Of a DNA stretch of 53,251 nt, positions 26,513 to 35,245 are shown piece by piece. The first letter of the stretch is position 1. Every line of letters starts with the position of its first letter. The stretch comes from an uncultured Bacteroidaceae bacterium (GTDB lineage Bacteria; Bacteroidota; Bacteroidia; Bacteroidales; Bacteroidaceae). The position numbers and the translations under genes were made by a program. Location of the stretch: the NCBI GenBank assembly GCA_934271655.1, contig CAKQRW010000017.1, forward strand, positions 1 to 53,251, given 5' to 3'. The notes below the pieces were generated by a model. That model did no database searches. It worked only from the letters and a program-made list of their open reading frames with translations, and was not told the DNA's origin.

Positions 26513-27595
26513 TTAGTTTGTAGTCGTTGTGGAAGTCTGCTTGTCTCTGTCAGCTTCAGTTCCTCTCAGTCTGTCGCTCCATGCCTCAAGAGCTTTCTTA
26601 GTGATGGCTATGGCCTCTTCCATGGAGCATTCCAGCGAACCGCCAGCGGCGTTCTTGTGGCCGCCTCCGTTGAAGAACTGCTCGCACAGCTCATTGCATG
26701 GAAAATCATCCACAGAGCGGGTAGACACGCGTATGAGCGGTTTCTCGGTGTCTTCTCTCAGGCTGATGCTCAGCTTGTGCCCTTTTATTTGCAGCGGTAT
26801 GTTGACCAGGCCCTCCATGTCTCCTTTTATATAATGAAACTGCGACAGCTCGTCCTTAGTCACAGAGAAGAACGAGGCGTGTATGTCGGGAAACACCTGT
26901 AGCTTCTCATAGAGCACATAGCCCATGAACCTCACGCGGTCAGGAGAGTAGTTGTTCTGTATGCGGCGGTTGATCATGTCCTTGTCTATGCCCTTGCGCA
27001 GCAGCTCGCTGATGATGCTGAAGATGTCAGGGTCGTTGCTGTTGTAGGAGAAGAAGCCTGTGTCTGTGGCCATGCCTGCATACAGGTCTTCTGCTCCAGC
27101 CAAGGTGAGCGAGTCTGTACCTCCGATGGCGTTGATGGCACGGAACACAAGCTCGCATGTGCTGCTGGCATCTGGATGCGAGATGATGAAGTCGAAGGCC
27201 GACTTGTCGGGACCAAGATGGTGGTCAATGAGAATCTTCTTGTTCTCGGCGCGTGTCACAGGCACCGCCAGGTCGTCCAGACGGCTCATCGTGTTGAAGT
27301 CAAGGCAGCATACGAGGTCCGCCATGTTGATGACGCTGATGGAGCGTGAGCGTTGCCTGTCATAGATGAGCACCTTGTCTGCGTCTTTCATCCAGTGGAG
27401 AAAGTCGGGGAAATAGTTGGGCGTGATGACCGTCACATTCTTGCCCTTGCGCTTCAGATACTCATAAAGTCCCAATGACGAGCCAATTGCGTCGCCGTCA
27501 GGAGACGTGTGGCATACTATGACCACATTCTTGCAGTCATTGAGATATTTCTTTAGTGTTTGTGCCTCTTGGGGCGATATCTTCTGTTTTAACAT
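26513..27595 (-). CDS. nrnA: DHH family phosphoesterase (NrnA-like oligoribonuclease / pAp phosphatase)
   Basis: This 360-aa protein has the DHH subfamily 1 motifs: CHTSPDGDAIGSSLGLYEYL (about 29-48), DLVCCLDFN, ILIDHHLGPD (about 127) and, in the DHHA1 domain, the substrate-binding GGGHKNAAGG (about 315). Members degrade nano-RNAs 2-5 nt long, hydrolyse pAp, or cleave cyclic dinucleotide products; which activity applies cannot be read here. It has no membrane or sensor domain, unlike GdpP. A full-consensus promoter starts 22 bp upstream, and the GH97 gene follows 17 bp downstream. Confidence 0.85.
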   Translation of the reverse strand: MLKQKISPQEAQTLKKYLNDCKNVVIVCHTSPDGDAIGSSLGLYEYLKRKGKNVTVITPNYFPDFLHWMKDADKVLIYDRQRSRSISVINMADLVCCLDFNTMSRLDDLAVPVTRAENKKILIDHHLGPDKSAFDFIISHPDASSTCELVFRAINAIGGTDSLTLAGAEDLYAGMATDTGFFSYNSNDPDIFSIISELLRKGIDKDMINRRIQNNYSPDRVRFMGYVLYEKLQVFPDIHASFFSVTKDELSQFHYIKGDMEGLVNIPLQIKGHKLSISLREDTEKPLIRVSTRSVDDFPCNELCEQFFNGGGHKNAAGGSLECSMEEAIAITKKALEAWSDRLRGTEADRDKQTSTTTTN

Positions 27596-27616
27596 TGGTT
27601 TGTTTCAGGTTTTGTG

Positions 27617-27648
27617 CAAAGTTATGACAAAAAATGATATTCCGCAAA
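27617..27648 (-). promoter_or_regulatory. Bacteroidetes-type promoter of nrnA-GH97
   Basis: On the minus strand TTTG (27645-27648), a 20-bp spacer and TAACTTTG (27617-27624) match the consensus fully. It lies 22 bp before the nrnA ATG. Confidence 0.65.
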
Positions 27649-27688
27649 CATATTCCTTCCTATTGTTTTCTATTTACCGCATTTTTCA

Positions 27689-27696
27689 TAACTTTG
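27689..27696 (+). promoter_or_regulatory. -7 box for the coiled-coil protein gene
   Basis: TAACTTTG matches TAnnTTTG and lies 31 bp before the chosen ATG at 27727. It also falls after the alternative upstream start at 27634, which argues for the downstream ATG. Confidence 0.5.
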
Positions 27697-27726
27697 CATG
27701 ACTATTCATCAATAATAAAATGTAGT

Positions 27727-28674
27727 ATGCAGGAAAACAGTAACAATATGCAGGCTGTCAATGACAAGACAGAGAATATGTCTGAAGAGAAGAAAGCGCG
27801 CAAGAACTACACCAGTTTGATAGTTCTTGGCATAGTGGCTGTGGCACTTGCCGCAGGAGCGGCGTGGCTCGGCTATATGCTTGTGGACCAGCAGAAGCAG
27901 AACGAGGAACTGCAGGAGCTGGCCGAACTGGACAAGCAGGAGATGCAGAGCCAGTACAGAGACTTCGACGCGCAGTATGAGATGCTGCAGAGCCAGTTGA
28001 GCAACGACAGCCTCATAGCTCAGATAGAGAATGAGCGCCGCCACACACAGCAGTTGCTTGAGGAACTGGAGAACACCAAGGCTACGGATGCCCGTGAGAT
28101 AAAGCGGTTGAAAGCAGAGATAAGCTCTCTCCGCAAGGTGCTGAGGAGCTACATCGTGCAGGTCGATTCTCTCAACCGCATCAACCAGGCTCTCAATGAG
28201 GAAAACACGCAGATAAAAGCCCAGGTGTCTGAGGCCAACAGCCAGATAAGCAACCTTTCCAGCGAGCGCAACAAACTGCGTGACAAGGTCGACATCGCTG
28301 CTCAACTGGATGCCACAGGCTTTTGGGTGTCATCTAAAAACAAGCGCGGCAAGGAGACAGACAAGGTCAAGGACGTGAAGAAACTCGCTTTTGGATTCAC
28401 CATAGTGAAGAACGTCACAGCCTCCAATGGAGAGCGAGTGGTGTATGTGCGCATCCTCAAGCCAGACAACTCCGTGATGGGCAACAAGGGAACGTTCACC
28501 TACGAGGGCACATCGCAGGAGTATACTGAGAAGAAATACATCGAATACACAGGTGAGGAAGTCAAGGTGACCATGTACAGCGACGTGAGCGAGTTCCTTG
28601 AGGCCGGCACCTACAAGATGTTTGTCTTCTGTGACAAGCAGATGATAGGAAGCACATCGTTCACCCTCAGGTGA
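27727..28674 (+). CDS. Membrane-anchored coiled-coil protein, unknown function
   Basis: This 315-aa protein has a short charged cytoplasmic N-terminus, one membrane helix (SLIVLGIVAVALAAGAAWLGYML, about residues 30-53) and a long coiled coil (about 55-205; QKQNEELQELAELDKQEM, EENTQIKAQVSEANSQI). The C-terminal globular domain of about 100 residues is rich in beta strands (FGFTIVKNVTASNGERVVYV, GTYKMFVFCDKQMIGSTSF). The topology suggests an inner-membrane anchored periplasmic protein with the coiled coil as spacer. I do not recognise a named family; similar proteins are common in Bacteroidales by recollection only. The longer frame back to 27634 begins upstream of the promoter box and was rejected. 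Confidence 0.8.
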   Translation: MQENSNNMQAVNDKTENMSEEKKARKNYTSLIVLGIVAVALAAGAAWLGYMLVDQQKQNEELQELAELDKQEMQSQYRDFDAQYEMLQSQLSNDSLIAQIENERRHTQQLLEELENTKATDAREIKRLKAEISSLRKVLRSYIVQVDSLNRINQALNEENTQIKAQVSEANSQISNLSSERNKLRDKVDIAAQLDATGFWVSSKNKRGKETDKVKDVKKLAFGFTIVKNVTASNGERVVYVRILKPDNSVMGNKGTFTYEGTSQEYTEKKYIEYTGEEVKVTMYSDVSEFLEAGTYKMFVFCDKQMIGSTSFTLR

Positions 28675-28817
28675 CGGATGAGCCGCAGGATGTGTCCGCC
28701 TTCAGATGAAGGACGAGTGGCAAGCCCCGTTAGCCCCACTATGGCAGAGGGTCACAAGCTCTGTAAGCCTTCCGATGACCAACGAATAACTAACCCTGAA
28801 ACTAAATCGTATACATT

Positions 28818-29465
28818 ATGGCAATAGTATCGCCTTCTCTCCTTTCAGCCGATTTCACTCGGCTTGACAAGGACATAGACATGATAAACAGAAGTGAGGC
28901 CGAATGGCTGCATCTCGACGTGATGGATGGTGTCTTCGTGCCCAACATCAGCTTTGGCTTTCCTGTGCTGAAGGGCGTGGCGAAGATATGCAGAAAGAAG
29001 CTTGACGTGCACTTGATGATAGTAGATCCGGGCAAGTTCACCGAAGAGGTGAAGGCTTTGGGGGCATACATGATGAATGTGCACTATGAAGCCTGTCCGC
29101 ATCTCCATCGCACCATCCAGCAGATTCACGATGCAGGCATGAAAGCTGGCGTCACTCTCAATCCGCACACGCCTGTGAGTGCGCTTGAAGACATCATCTG
29201 CGATGTCGACATGGTGCTGCTCATGACGGTCAATCCTGGCTTTGGCGGCCAGAAGTTCATTGAGCACTCTATAGAGAAAGTGAAGAAGCTGCGCAAGCTC
29301 ATCACAGACTCTGGCAGCCATGCTCTCATAGAAGTGGACGGCGGTGTCAATGCAGACACGGGCCGGCGCCTCGTTGAGGCCGGCACAGATGTGCTGGTGG
29401 CTGGCAGCTACGTGTTCTGCTCAGACAGTCCAGAGGAACGCATCAAGTTGCTCAAGAGCTTGTAG
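28818..29465 (+). CDS. rpe: Ribulose-phosphate 3-epimerase
   Basis: This enzyme interconverts ribulose 5-phosphate and xylulose 5-phosphate in the pentose phosphate pathway (cytoplasm). At 215 aa it has the family's usual length. TIM-barrel signatures are SPSLLSADF (N-terminus), HLDVMDGVFVPNISFG, DVHLMIVDP, MTVNPGFGGQKF and the phosphate-binding EVDGGVNADTGRRLVEAG followed by VLVAGSYVF. The catalytic Asp and metal-binding His/Asp residues are in the HLDVMDG and EVDGG motifs. comEC starts 32 bp downstream. Confidence 0.96.
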   Translation: MAIVSPSLLSADFTRLDKDIDMINRSEAEWLHLDVMDGVFVPNISFGFPVLKGVAKICRKKLDVHLMIVDPGKFTEEVKALGAYMMNVHYEACPHLHRTIQQIHDAGMKAGVTLNPHTPVSALEDIICDVDMVLLMTVNPGFGGQKFIEHSIEKVKKLRKLITDSGSHALIEVDGGVNADTGRRLVEAGTDVLVAGSYVFCSDSPEERIKLLKSL

Positions 29466-29497
29466 CAGTGTGAGGCTGGCAGAGAACGAGTGAACCT

Positions 29498-31045
29498 GTG
29501 AAATGGAATGACTATCCCCTTCTGAGGCTGGCGGCGGCTATGACGCTTGGCATCATAGCGGCAGAGATGGCTGTGCCGCATGTGAGCAGCATGACGCTCT
29601 TCATCGTGTGTTGTGCGGCCTTGTCGTGCATGGCGTGGCAGCTGACGCACACGCGTGTGGCTTCCAGCAGCAAGTCAGGCTCTTACACCTTCGGTCTCTC
29701 GGCCATGCTGCTCTCCTTCGCCATAGGCATGTTTCTCTATGTGGCAAGGTTTGAAAGGATGGAGAGTAGTGTCCATGGCGATGAGGAGACATACGTCGGG
29801 ATATTGAGAGGCGTGCCCGTAGAGAAGCGCAGGTCGTGGATGCTGCGGCTGGCAGATGCCAGTCGCTATGATGTAGTGCTGTATGTCGGGAAAGACTCAG
29901 CCTGCATTGACACCCAGCGGTGTCTCATGCTTTCCCTGCAGGAAGGCGACACGGTAGTGGCTCATGGCAGGCATGTGCGTTCTGTGGCCCGTGCAGACAC
30001 GGTCAGCGTGGCCTATGCGCGTTGGCTCCTTCATTCGGGAGTGTGCGCCACATCCTATGTGCGGCCTCACGAGTTGCAAGTCAGCCGATGCGGCAACAGC
30101 GTGACATGGCACAATGTCAACGCCAGAATGATACAGCGCAGACTTCATGGCTTGTATGAGGAGCACGACATAGACGGCGAGGCAGGAGATATAATAGAAG
30201 CCATGAGCATAGGGTGGAAGTCGGGCATGCAAGAGAAGGTGCGCCGCTCTTTCTCCAGGGCAGGGGCAAGCCATATGCTGGCGTTGTCAGGCTTTCATGT
30301 GGGTGTCGTGGTGCTGGCGCTTCAGTGTATGCTGATGTTCCGTCTTATGCGCAGGCGTGCCGGAAAGGTAGTCAATCTGCTGATAGTGGCGCTGCTGTGG
30401 ATGTTTGTGACGGTGGCAGGTGCCTCTCCCTCATTGGTGAGGGCCGGATGCATGTTCACTCTGATGGCTGTATGCGCTTTCTTCGACCGCTCATGCAAGC
30501 CGTTTAATGTGTGTGTGCTGACGTATGTGTTGATGCTGTGCGCTAATCCGATGACTCTCTTCGAGATAGGTTTCCAGCTGTCATTCCTTGCAGTGGCAGG
30601 CATATGTGTCTATGGCGAGATGACACGCGGGCGGCTTTTTCCGTTGCCTCGGTGGCTGCGCGCGTTGGTAGACGTGGTGACCGTAAGTGTGGTGTGCACA
30701 CTGGCTACGGCTCCGTTGGTGGCTCATTGCTTTGGCAGCGTGTCATTGGTGTCATTGGCAAGCAACCTCGTTGCTCCGCTGTTCCTGTATGTCATAGTGG
30801 CCGGCTCGTTCGTGTGGTGGGCCACACTCTGTTGGCCACCATTGAATGATGCGGTGACAAGCATGCTTATGGGTGCGGCGTCGGCGCTCAATGCTATCAT
30901 GGACTATTTGGCATCCTTGCCTTTTGCAGCGATAGAGTGGCGTCCAGGCGTGGCTGTGACAGTGGGTTGTTATGTGGTGTTGGCGGCACTTGTATACGTT
31001 GCCTGCTCCGTCTTGGAAGGGGTAAGGCAGACTTCAAAAACGTGA
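29498..31045 (+). CDS. comEC: ComEC/Rec2-type competence membrane protein, short form
   Basis: This 515-aa polytopic membrane protein is the channel family that moves single-stranded DNA into the cytoplasm during transformation. The competence domain signature is SRAGASHMLALSGFHVGVVVLAL, preceded by EAMSIGWKSGMQEKVRRSF and followed by about eight hydrophobic helices (for example VALLWMFVTVAGASPSLVRAG). The N-terminal third carries the OB-fold-like region between two helix pairs. The C-terminal metallo-beta-lactamase-like domain of the full-length family is absent, so the protein ends after the membrane core. The start is GTG at 29498, because the nearby ATG at 29503 is followed immediately by a stop in another frame. 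Confidence 0.9.
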   Translation: MKWNDYPLLRLAAAMTLGIIAAEMAVPHVSSMTLFIVCCAALSCMAWQLTHTRVASSSKSGSYTFGLSAMLLSFAIGMFLYVARFERMESSVHGDEETYVGILRGVPVEKRRSWMLRLADASRYDVVLYVGKDSACIDTQRCLMLSLQEGDTVVAHGRHVRSVARADTVSVAYARWLLHSGVCATSYVRPHELQVSRCGNSVTWHNVNARMIQRRLHGLYEEHDIDGEAGDIIEAMSIGWKSGMQEKVRRSFSRAGASHMLALSGFHVGVVVLALQCMLMFRLMRRRAGKVVNLLIVALLWMFVTVAGASPSLVRAGCMFTLMAVCAFFDRSCKPFNVCVLTYVLMLCANPMTLFEIGFQLSFLAVAGICVYGEMTRGRLFPLPRWLRALVDVVTVSVVCTLATAPLVAHCFGSVSLVSLASNLVAPLFLYVIVAGSFVWWATLCWPPLNDAVTSMLMGAASALNAIMDYLASLPFAAIEWRPGVAVTVGCYVVLAALVYVACSVLEGVRQTSKT

Positions 31046-31083
31046 TGATGATGAAAAAACTAATGATTCAATAAGTATAGAAT

Positions 31084-31341
31084 ATGAAACAAGACGAGTC
31101 GTGGGAAAAGAATTACAACACGGTGATGAGGTTTATGCTCGTGCACAAACGTCGTCCCTCAAAGCATCGTGTGGAAGACCACAAGATGCTGAATTGGATT
31201 AAATACAATAAGAAGCGGCTGGCCAAGGGACTCTTGTCGCCAGACCGCATGAAGAAGTTTGAGCTGCTGCAGACAGTGGCAGACCGCTACAGGCGGGTGA
31301 ACCAGCACATGTACCTGTGGCTGGAAGAAGGAGACGATTGA
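31084..31341 (+). CDS. Small protein made of a single helicase-associated (HA) domain
   Basis: This 85-aa basic protein begins ESWEKNYNTVMRFMLVHKRRPS and continues MLNWIKYNKKRLAKGLLSPDRMKKFELL. This is the W..n...l..f...h...P.. / l..W....r....G.Ls..r...le.l pattern of the helicase-associated domain normally found as tandem repeats behind a helicase core. Here it stands alone, with no helicase attached. The gene is 38 bp downstream of comEC, in the same direction as rpe-comEC, and its stop codon lies in the loop of a strong terminator. A nucleic-acid-binding role is inferred from the family and the many Lys/Arg residues. Confidence 0.75.
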   Translation: MKQDESWEKNYNTVMRFMLVHKRRPSKHRVEDHKMLNWIKYNKKRLAKGLLSPDRMKKFELLQTVADRYRRVNQHMYLWLEEGDD

Positions 31342-31367
31342 GTCAATCGCCTCCTTTCTTTTTTGTC
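31328..31367 (+). terminator. Rho-independent terminator of rpe-comEC-HA unit
   Basis: The stem AAGGAG-A-CGATTG pairs with CAATCG-C-CTCCTT (one mismatch, 3-nt loop, 31328-31356) and is followed by TTTCTTTTTT. The HA-gene stop codon lies at the loop. Confidence 0.85.
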
Positions 31368-31453
31368 AGACATCTTCTCTGATGGCAGCTGGAGCCATAT
31401 ACGGCACGGCAATAGGCCCTGTCAGATTATGTCGGTGGCTGTCAAGCCTGCGC

Positions 31454-34400
31454 TTAACCCGCTTCGATGCATTGCAGCACGTCACAGGCTTCTTGCATGG
31501 TAGTCACGTCCTTTATCAGTAACGACTTGCGTTCCTCGTCGCGCAGCGTGCATCTCCTTGGGTTCTTGGTTATGTACTTGATGATCTTCTCGAAGGCGCG
31601 GCTTTGGAAATATTGCGCTTCCTTTGTGAAATACAGCACCATCCTTCCTTGTTTCATCACGGCCTTCTCCACGCCGAGACGCTGTGCCGCCCATTTGGCA
31701 GGGATGACAGCCATGAGAGCCTCGCCCACCTCGGGCATCTGGCCGAATCGGTCTATCATGCGCTTGCGGTAGTCCTCAAGTTGCTCTGGCCGTGTCAGCG
31801 AGTCAAGCTCGCGGTACAGGCTCATCCTCTCGCTGCTGTTGGGCACATATTCCTCAGGGAAATAAGCCTGTATGTCACTCTCCACGTTGGTCTCTGCCAC
31901 AAACTTCTCCCCTGTGATGACGCCTTTCTCGTCGCGGTCCTCGTCAGCAAAAAGCTCTGTGAACTCGTTCTCCTTCAGTTCGGCCACAGCCTCATTCAGA
32001 ATCTTCTGGTAAGTCTCATAGCCCAGGTCGGTGATGAATCCGCTCTGCTCAGCTCCGAGCATGTTGCCGGCACCGCGTATGTCAAGGTCTTGCATGGCTA
32101 TGTGTATGCCGCTGCCCAGGTTGCTGAACTGCTCCACGGCCTGGAGCCTGCGGCGTGTCACATCGTTAAGTGCAGCCAGCGGCGGAGCCACCAGATAGCA
32201 GAAAGCCTTCCTGTTGCCGCGTCCCACACGCCCGCGCATCTGGTGTATGTCAGACAGACCGTAGTTTTGCGCGCTGTTGATGATGATGGTGTTTGCGTTT
32301 GGCACGTCAATGCCGTTCTCCACGATGGTGGTGGATATCATCACGTCGTAGTCGTAGTTCATGAAGTCGAGCACCACCTTCTCCAGGTCGGCAGGATTCA
32401 TCTGCCCGTGTCCCACGCAGATGCGTGCGTCAGGCACCCGTTCATGAATCATGTTCTCCAGCTCATGCAGGTTGCTTATCTTGTTGTTCACGATGAACAC
32501 CTGCCCGTTGCGGCTCATCTCGAAGTTGATGGCCTCGGCAAAGAGCTCTGGAGAGAATGTGTGTATTTCGGTCTGGATGGGATAGCGGTTGGGTGGGGGA
32601 GTCTGTATGATGGACAGGTCGCGCGCGCCAAGCAGCGAGAACTGCAGGGTGCGCGGTATGGGAGTGGCCGTCATGGTCAGTGTGTCCACATTGACTTTCA
32701 TGGTGCGCAGCTTCTCCTTGATAGCCACTCCAAACTTCTGCTCCTCGTCGATGATGAGCAGTCCGAGGTCTTTGAACTTCACCTGCTTGCCTATCAGCTT
32801 CTGTGTGCCTATGATGATGTCTACCTTGCCTTCCTTCAGGTCTTCCAGCACAGCCTTGGTGGCTTTGGGCGAGCGTGCGCGGGAGAGGTACTCCACCCTC
32901 ACGGGAAAGTCCTTCAGGCGTGACGCGAAGTTCTTGTAATGCTGGTAGGCCAGCACCGTCGTTGGCACCAGCACAGCCACCTGCTTGCTGTCGCATGCGG
33001 CCTTGAATGCCGCGCGTATGGCCACCTCTGTCTTGCCAAAGCCCACATCGCCGCACACGAGGCGGTCCATCGGACGCTCTTTCTCCATGTCGGCCTTCAC
33101 GTCTTGCGTGGCTTTGAGCTGGTCGGGCGTGTCCTCATACACAAAGCTGGCCTCAAGCTCATGCTGCATGAAGCCGTCCTTGCTGTAGGCGTATCCCTTC
33201 TCTTTCTTCCTTTTGGCATACAGGAGGATGAGGTCGCGGGCTATGTCCTTGACCTTTGTCTTCACCTTCTCCTTCATGCGTTCCCATGCGCCTCCACCTA
33301 TGCGGTTGAGCGTGGGCGGCACACCTTCCTTGCCCTTGTATTTCGACACTTTGTGCAGGGCGTGTATAGACACATAGACAGAGTCGCCGTTCTTGTAGAT
33401 AATCTTTATACGCTCCTGCATCACACCGTTCTGCGGCACTCTGACCAGTCCGCCAAACTTGCCTATGCCGTGGTCAATGTGCACGACATAGTCGCCTATC
33501 TCAAACTGCTGCAGTTCCTTGAGCGTCAGGGCCACCTTGCCTGTGCGCGCCTTGTCGCTTTTCAGACTGTATTTGTGAAACCTGTCGAATATCTGGTGGT
33601 CGGTGAAGAAGCACCGCTTCTGGTCGTGGTCTATGAATCCCTCATGTATGGTCTTGTTGACGGGTGTGAAGCGTATGGTGTCCATCTCTGTGTCCGCCAT
33701 CTCCTCGAAGATGCTTTGCAGGCGTTTGATCTGCTTCTCGCTGTCGGCCAGTATGCATATCTCATAGCCCTCAGACATGTATCTGTGGAAGGTCTCAGCC
33801 ACGAGGTCAAAGTTCTTGTGGAAGGAAGGCTGCGGGTCTGTGTGGAAATGCACGGCATCCTTGCTGTCTGTGCCTCCCTTCTTTATTTCCAGACTCCTGA
33901 ACTGCGATATCTGCCTCACAAACGTGTCTGGCTCTATGATGAGACCTCTCAGAGGCGTCTCTCCGCTGGCCTCAGCCTCAGCCTGGGCCTGGCTCGACAA
34001 GCCTTCCTCGTGAACCACGCTTACCCTGTCGCACACGTACACCAGACTGCTGGCTGCCACCAGGGTGCCTGACGGGAGAAACTCAAGCAGGGAGATGAAG
34101 TCCTTGCTGCCGCTCTTCATCTCAGGCACGATGGTCATCTCCTCCACCTTGCCCTCCGACAGCTGGCTCTGTATGTCGAACATGCGTATGCTGTCCACCT
34201 CGTCGCCAAAGAAGTCGATGCGGTAAGGCTGGTCGGACGAGAAAGAGAAGACATCCACTATGCTGCCTCTCACGGCAAACTGTCCCGGCTCATACACATA
34301 GTCGCGCCGCTGGAATCCAAGCGCCATGATGTCTTTCTCCAGTGCCATGATGTCAAACGTGTCGTTCACGTGCACGTCTATCGTGCTTGCCTCCAGCTCG

Positions 34401-34942
34401 TGCTCCGACATGACAAGCTCTGCCAGAGCGTCGGGATAGGTGACGATGTATAGCGGCGACGCCTTCCCCTTGCCGTCCTGCTTGGCTTCATTGGCGGCAG
34501 AGGCATGCAGGTGTATCCTGGTGAGAGCCTCTGTGCGGAGTATCTGGTTGGCGGCGTCCTTCTGGTTGTACTTGATGGCTCTCCTGTATGAAGAGGGGAA
34601 GAACAGCACGTTGTCCTCGCCCATCATCTGTGTCATGTCGTGATAAGCATACCCGGCCTCGTCGCTGTCGTTGAGTATGGCCAGCACTATCGGACAGGTG
34701 TCTCCGTTCAGCGGGAGTGCGGCCAACGCCAATATGGCCGACGAGCCATTCAGTCCGTCGGCCTTCATTGTCTTGGCCTTGCCGCTCTTGATGAGTGCGG
34801 CAAGCTGCTTGGCACCTTTTCCTGATGCCAGCAGAGATAAAACCTTACTTGTTTCCAATCGTTTGTTGCGCAAGAATGTGTTACGTGGTGACGTGTTGTG
34901 TGTGATGCGCCGCGTGTGTAGTGCGCGGCATGTTCTCGGCAT
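31454..34942 (-). CDS. mfd: Transcription-repair coupling factor
   Basis: Mfd frees RNA polymerase stalled at DNA lesions and recruits UvrA. The protein is up to 1162 aa, the normal size. In order: N-terminal UvrB-like modules with the GQFAVRGSIVDVFSF and PYRIDFFGDEVDSIRMFD motifs; the RNA-polymerase-interacting (CarD-like) domain FEIGDYVVHIDHGIGKFGG near 485; the translocase with Walker A GDVGFGKTEVAIRAAF near 632 and Walker B LLIIDEEQKFGV near 732; TMTATPIPRTLQ; the second RecA lobe with QMRGRVGRG; and the C-terminal TRCF domain. The first 28 residues after the ATG at 34942 are basic and unlike the family. A TTG at 34858 (LETSKVLSLLASGKG) is a plausible real start. A 47-codon ORF ends 22 bp upstream of the ATG. 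Confidence 0.95.
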   Translation of the reverse strand: MPRTCRALHTRRITHNTSPRNTFLRNKRLETSKVLSLLASGKGAKQLAALIKSGKAKTMKADGLNGSSAILALAALPLNGDTCPIVLAILNDSDEAGYAYHDMTQMMGEDNVLFFPSSYRRAIKYNQKDAANQILRTEALTRIHLHASAANEAKQDGKGKASPLYIVTYPDALAELVMSEHELEASTIDVHVNDTFDIMALEKDIMALGFQRRDYVYEPGQFAVRGSIVDVFSFSSDQPYRIDFFGDEVDSIRMFDIQSQLSEGKVEEMTIVPEMKSGSKDFISLLEFLPSGTLVAASSLVYVCDRVSVVHEEGLSSQAQAEAEASGETPLRGLIIEPDTFVRQISQFRSLEIKKGGTDSKDAVHFHTDPQPSFHKNFDLVAETFHRYMSEGYEICILADSEKQIKRLQSIFEEMADTEMDTIRFTPVNKTIHEGFIDHDQKRCFFTDHQIFDRFHKYSLKSDKARTGKVALTLKELQQFEIGDYVVHIDHGIGKFGGLVRVPQNGVMQERIKIIYKNGDSVYVSIHALHKVSKYKGKEGVPPTLNRIGGGAWERMKEKVKTKVKDIARDLILLYAKRKKEKGYAYSKDGFMQHELEASFVYEDTPDQLKATQDVKADMEKERPMDRLVCGDVGFGKTEVAIRAAFKAACDSKQVAVLVPTTVLAYQHYKNFASRLKDFPVRVEYLSRARSPKATKAVLEDLKEGKVDIIIGTQKLIGKQVKFKDLGLLIIDEEQKFGVAIKEKLRTMKVNVDTLTMTATPIPRTLQFSLLGARDLSIIQTPPPNRYPIQTEIHTFSPELFAEAINFEMSRNGQVFIVNNKISNLHELENMIHERVPDARICVGHGQMNPADLEKVVLDFMNYDYDVMISTTIVENGIDVPNANTIIINSAQNYGLSDIHQMRGRVGRGNRKAFCYLVAPPLAALNDVTRRRLQAVEQFSNLGSGIHIAMQDLDIRGAGNMLGAEQSGFITDLGYETYQKILNEAVAELKENEFTELFADEDRDEKGVITGEKFVAETNVESDIQAYFPEEYVPNSSERMSLYRELDSLTRPEQLEDYRKRMIDRFGQMPEVGEALMAVIPAKWAAQRLGVEKAVMKQGRMVLYFTKEAQYFQSRAFEKIIKYITKNPRRCTLRDEERKSLLIKDVTTMQEACDVLQCIEAG

Positions 34943-34964
34943 GGGATGCCCACAGCCTCATGGC

Positions 34965-35108
34965 TCACATGGCGGAAGCCACATTTCCAGTGTATGCCCT
35001 CGCAAACATTTGCAGGAACATTATAGTGTTATCCGATGGCTTTGCCAGTTTCTTCTTCAGCGCGTCCAACTTGTTGTCTTTTTTCTTAGTGTGGGTAGAA
35101 TCGTTCAT
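34965..35108 (-). CDS. Possible 47-aa basic protein upstream of mfd
   Basis: The ATG at 35108 begins MNDSTHTKKKDNKLDALKKK and continues LAKPSDNTIMFLQMFARAYT, ending at a TGA at 34965. It has a Lys-rich helical N-terminal half and a hydrophobic/aromatic C-terminal half, with no membrane segment or signal peptide. Its stop lies 22 bp before the mfd ATG on the same strand, so it could be a leader ORF or a small protein in the mfd transcript. The regular amphipathic composition looks more like a real protein than a random frame, but I recognise no family. Apart from it, the 303-bp gap up to mtaB holds only the mtaB promoter box. Confidence 0.45.
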   Translation of the reverse strand: MNDSTHTKKKDNKLDALKKKLAKPSDNTIMFLQMFARAYTGNVASAM

Positions 35109-35217
35109 AGGCGCATTTGTTTATCGTTTAGAATGTATAACGACATGAGTCTCCCTTTTATTATCTGACAAACAATTATTTTTGGCGCGGATAAAAGAAA
35201 ATGTCTGAAAAAAAACG

Positions 35218-35225
35218 TACCTTTG
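35218..35225 (+). promoter_or_regulatory. -7 box of the mtaB promoter
   Basis: TACCTTTG matches TAnnTTTG and lies 20 bp before the ATG at 35246. It falls inside the longer frame that starts at 35201, which supports the shorter protein. No TTTG lies at standard spacing. Confidence 0.55.
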
Positions 35226-35245
35226 CACGAAGAAATATATTCATA

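Noticed and set aside
35201..35245. Upstream extension of mtaB by 15 codons
   Set aside because: The -7 box at 35218-35225 lies inside the extension, so the transcript probably starts after the first ATG.
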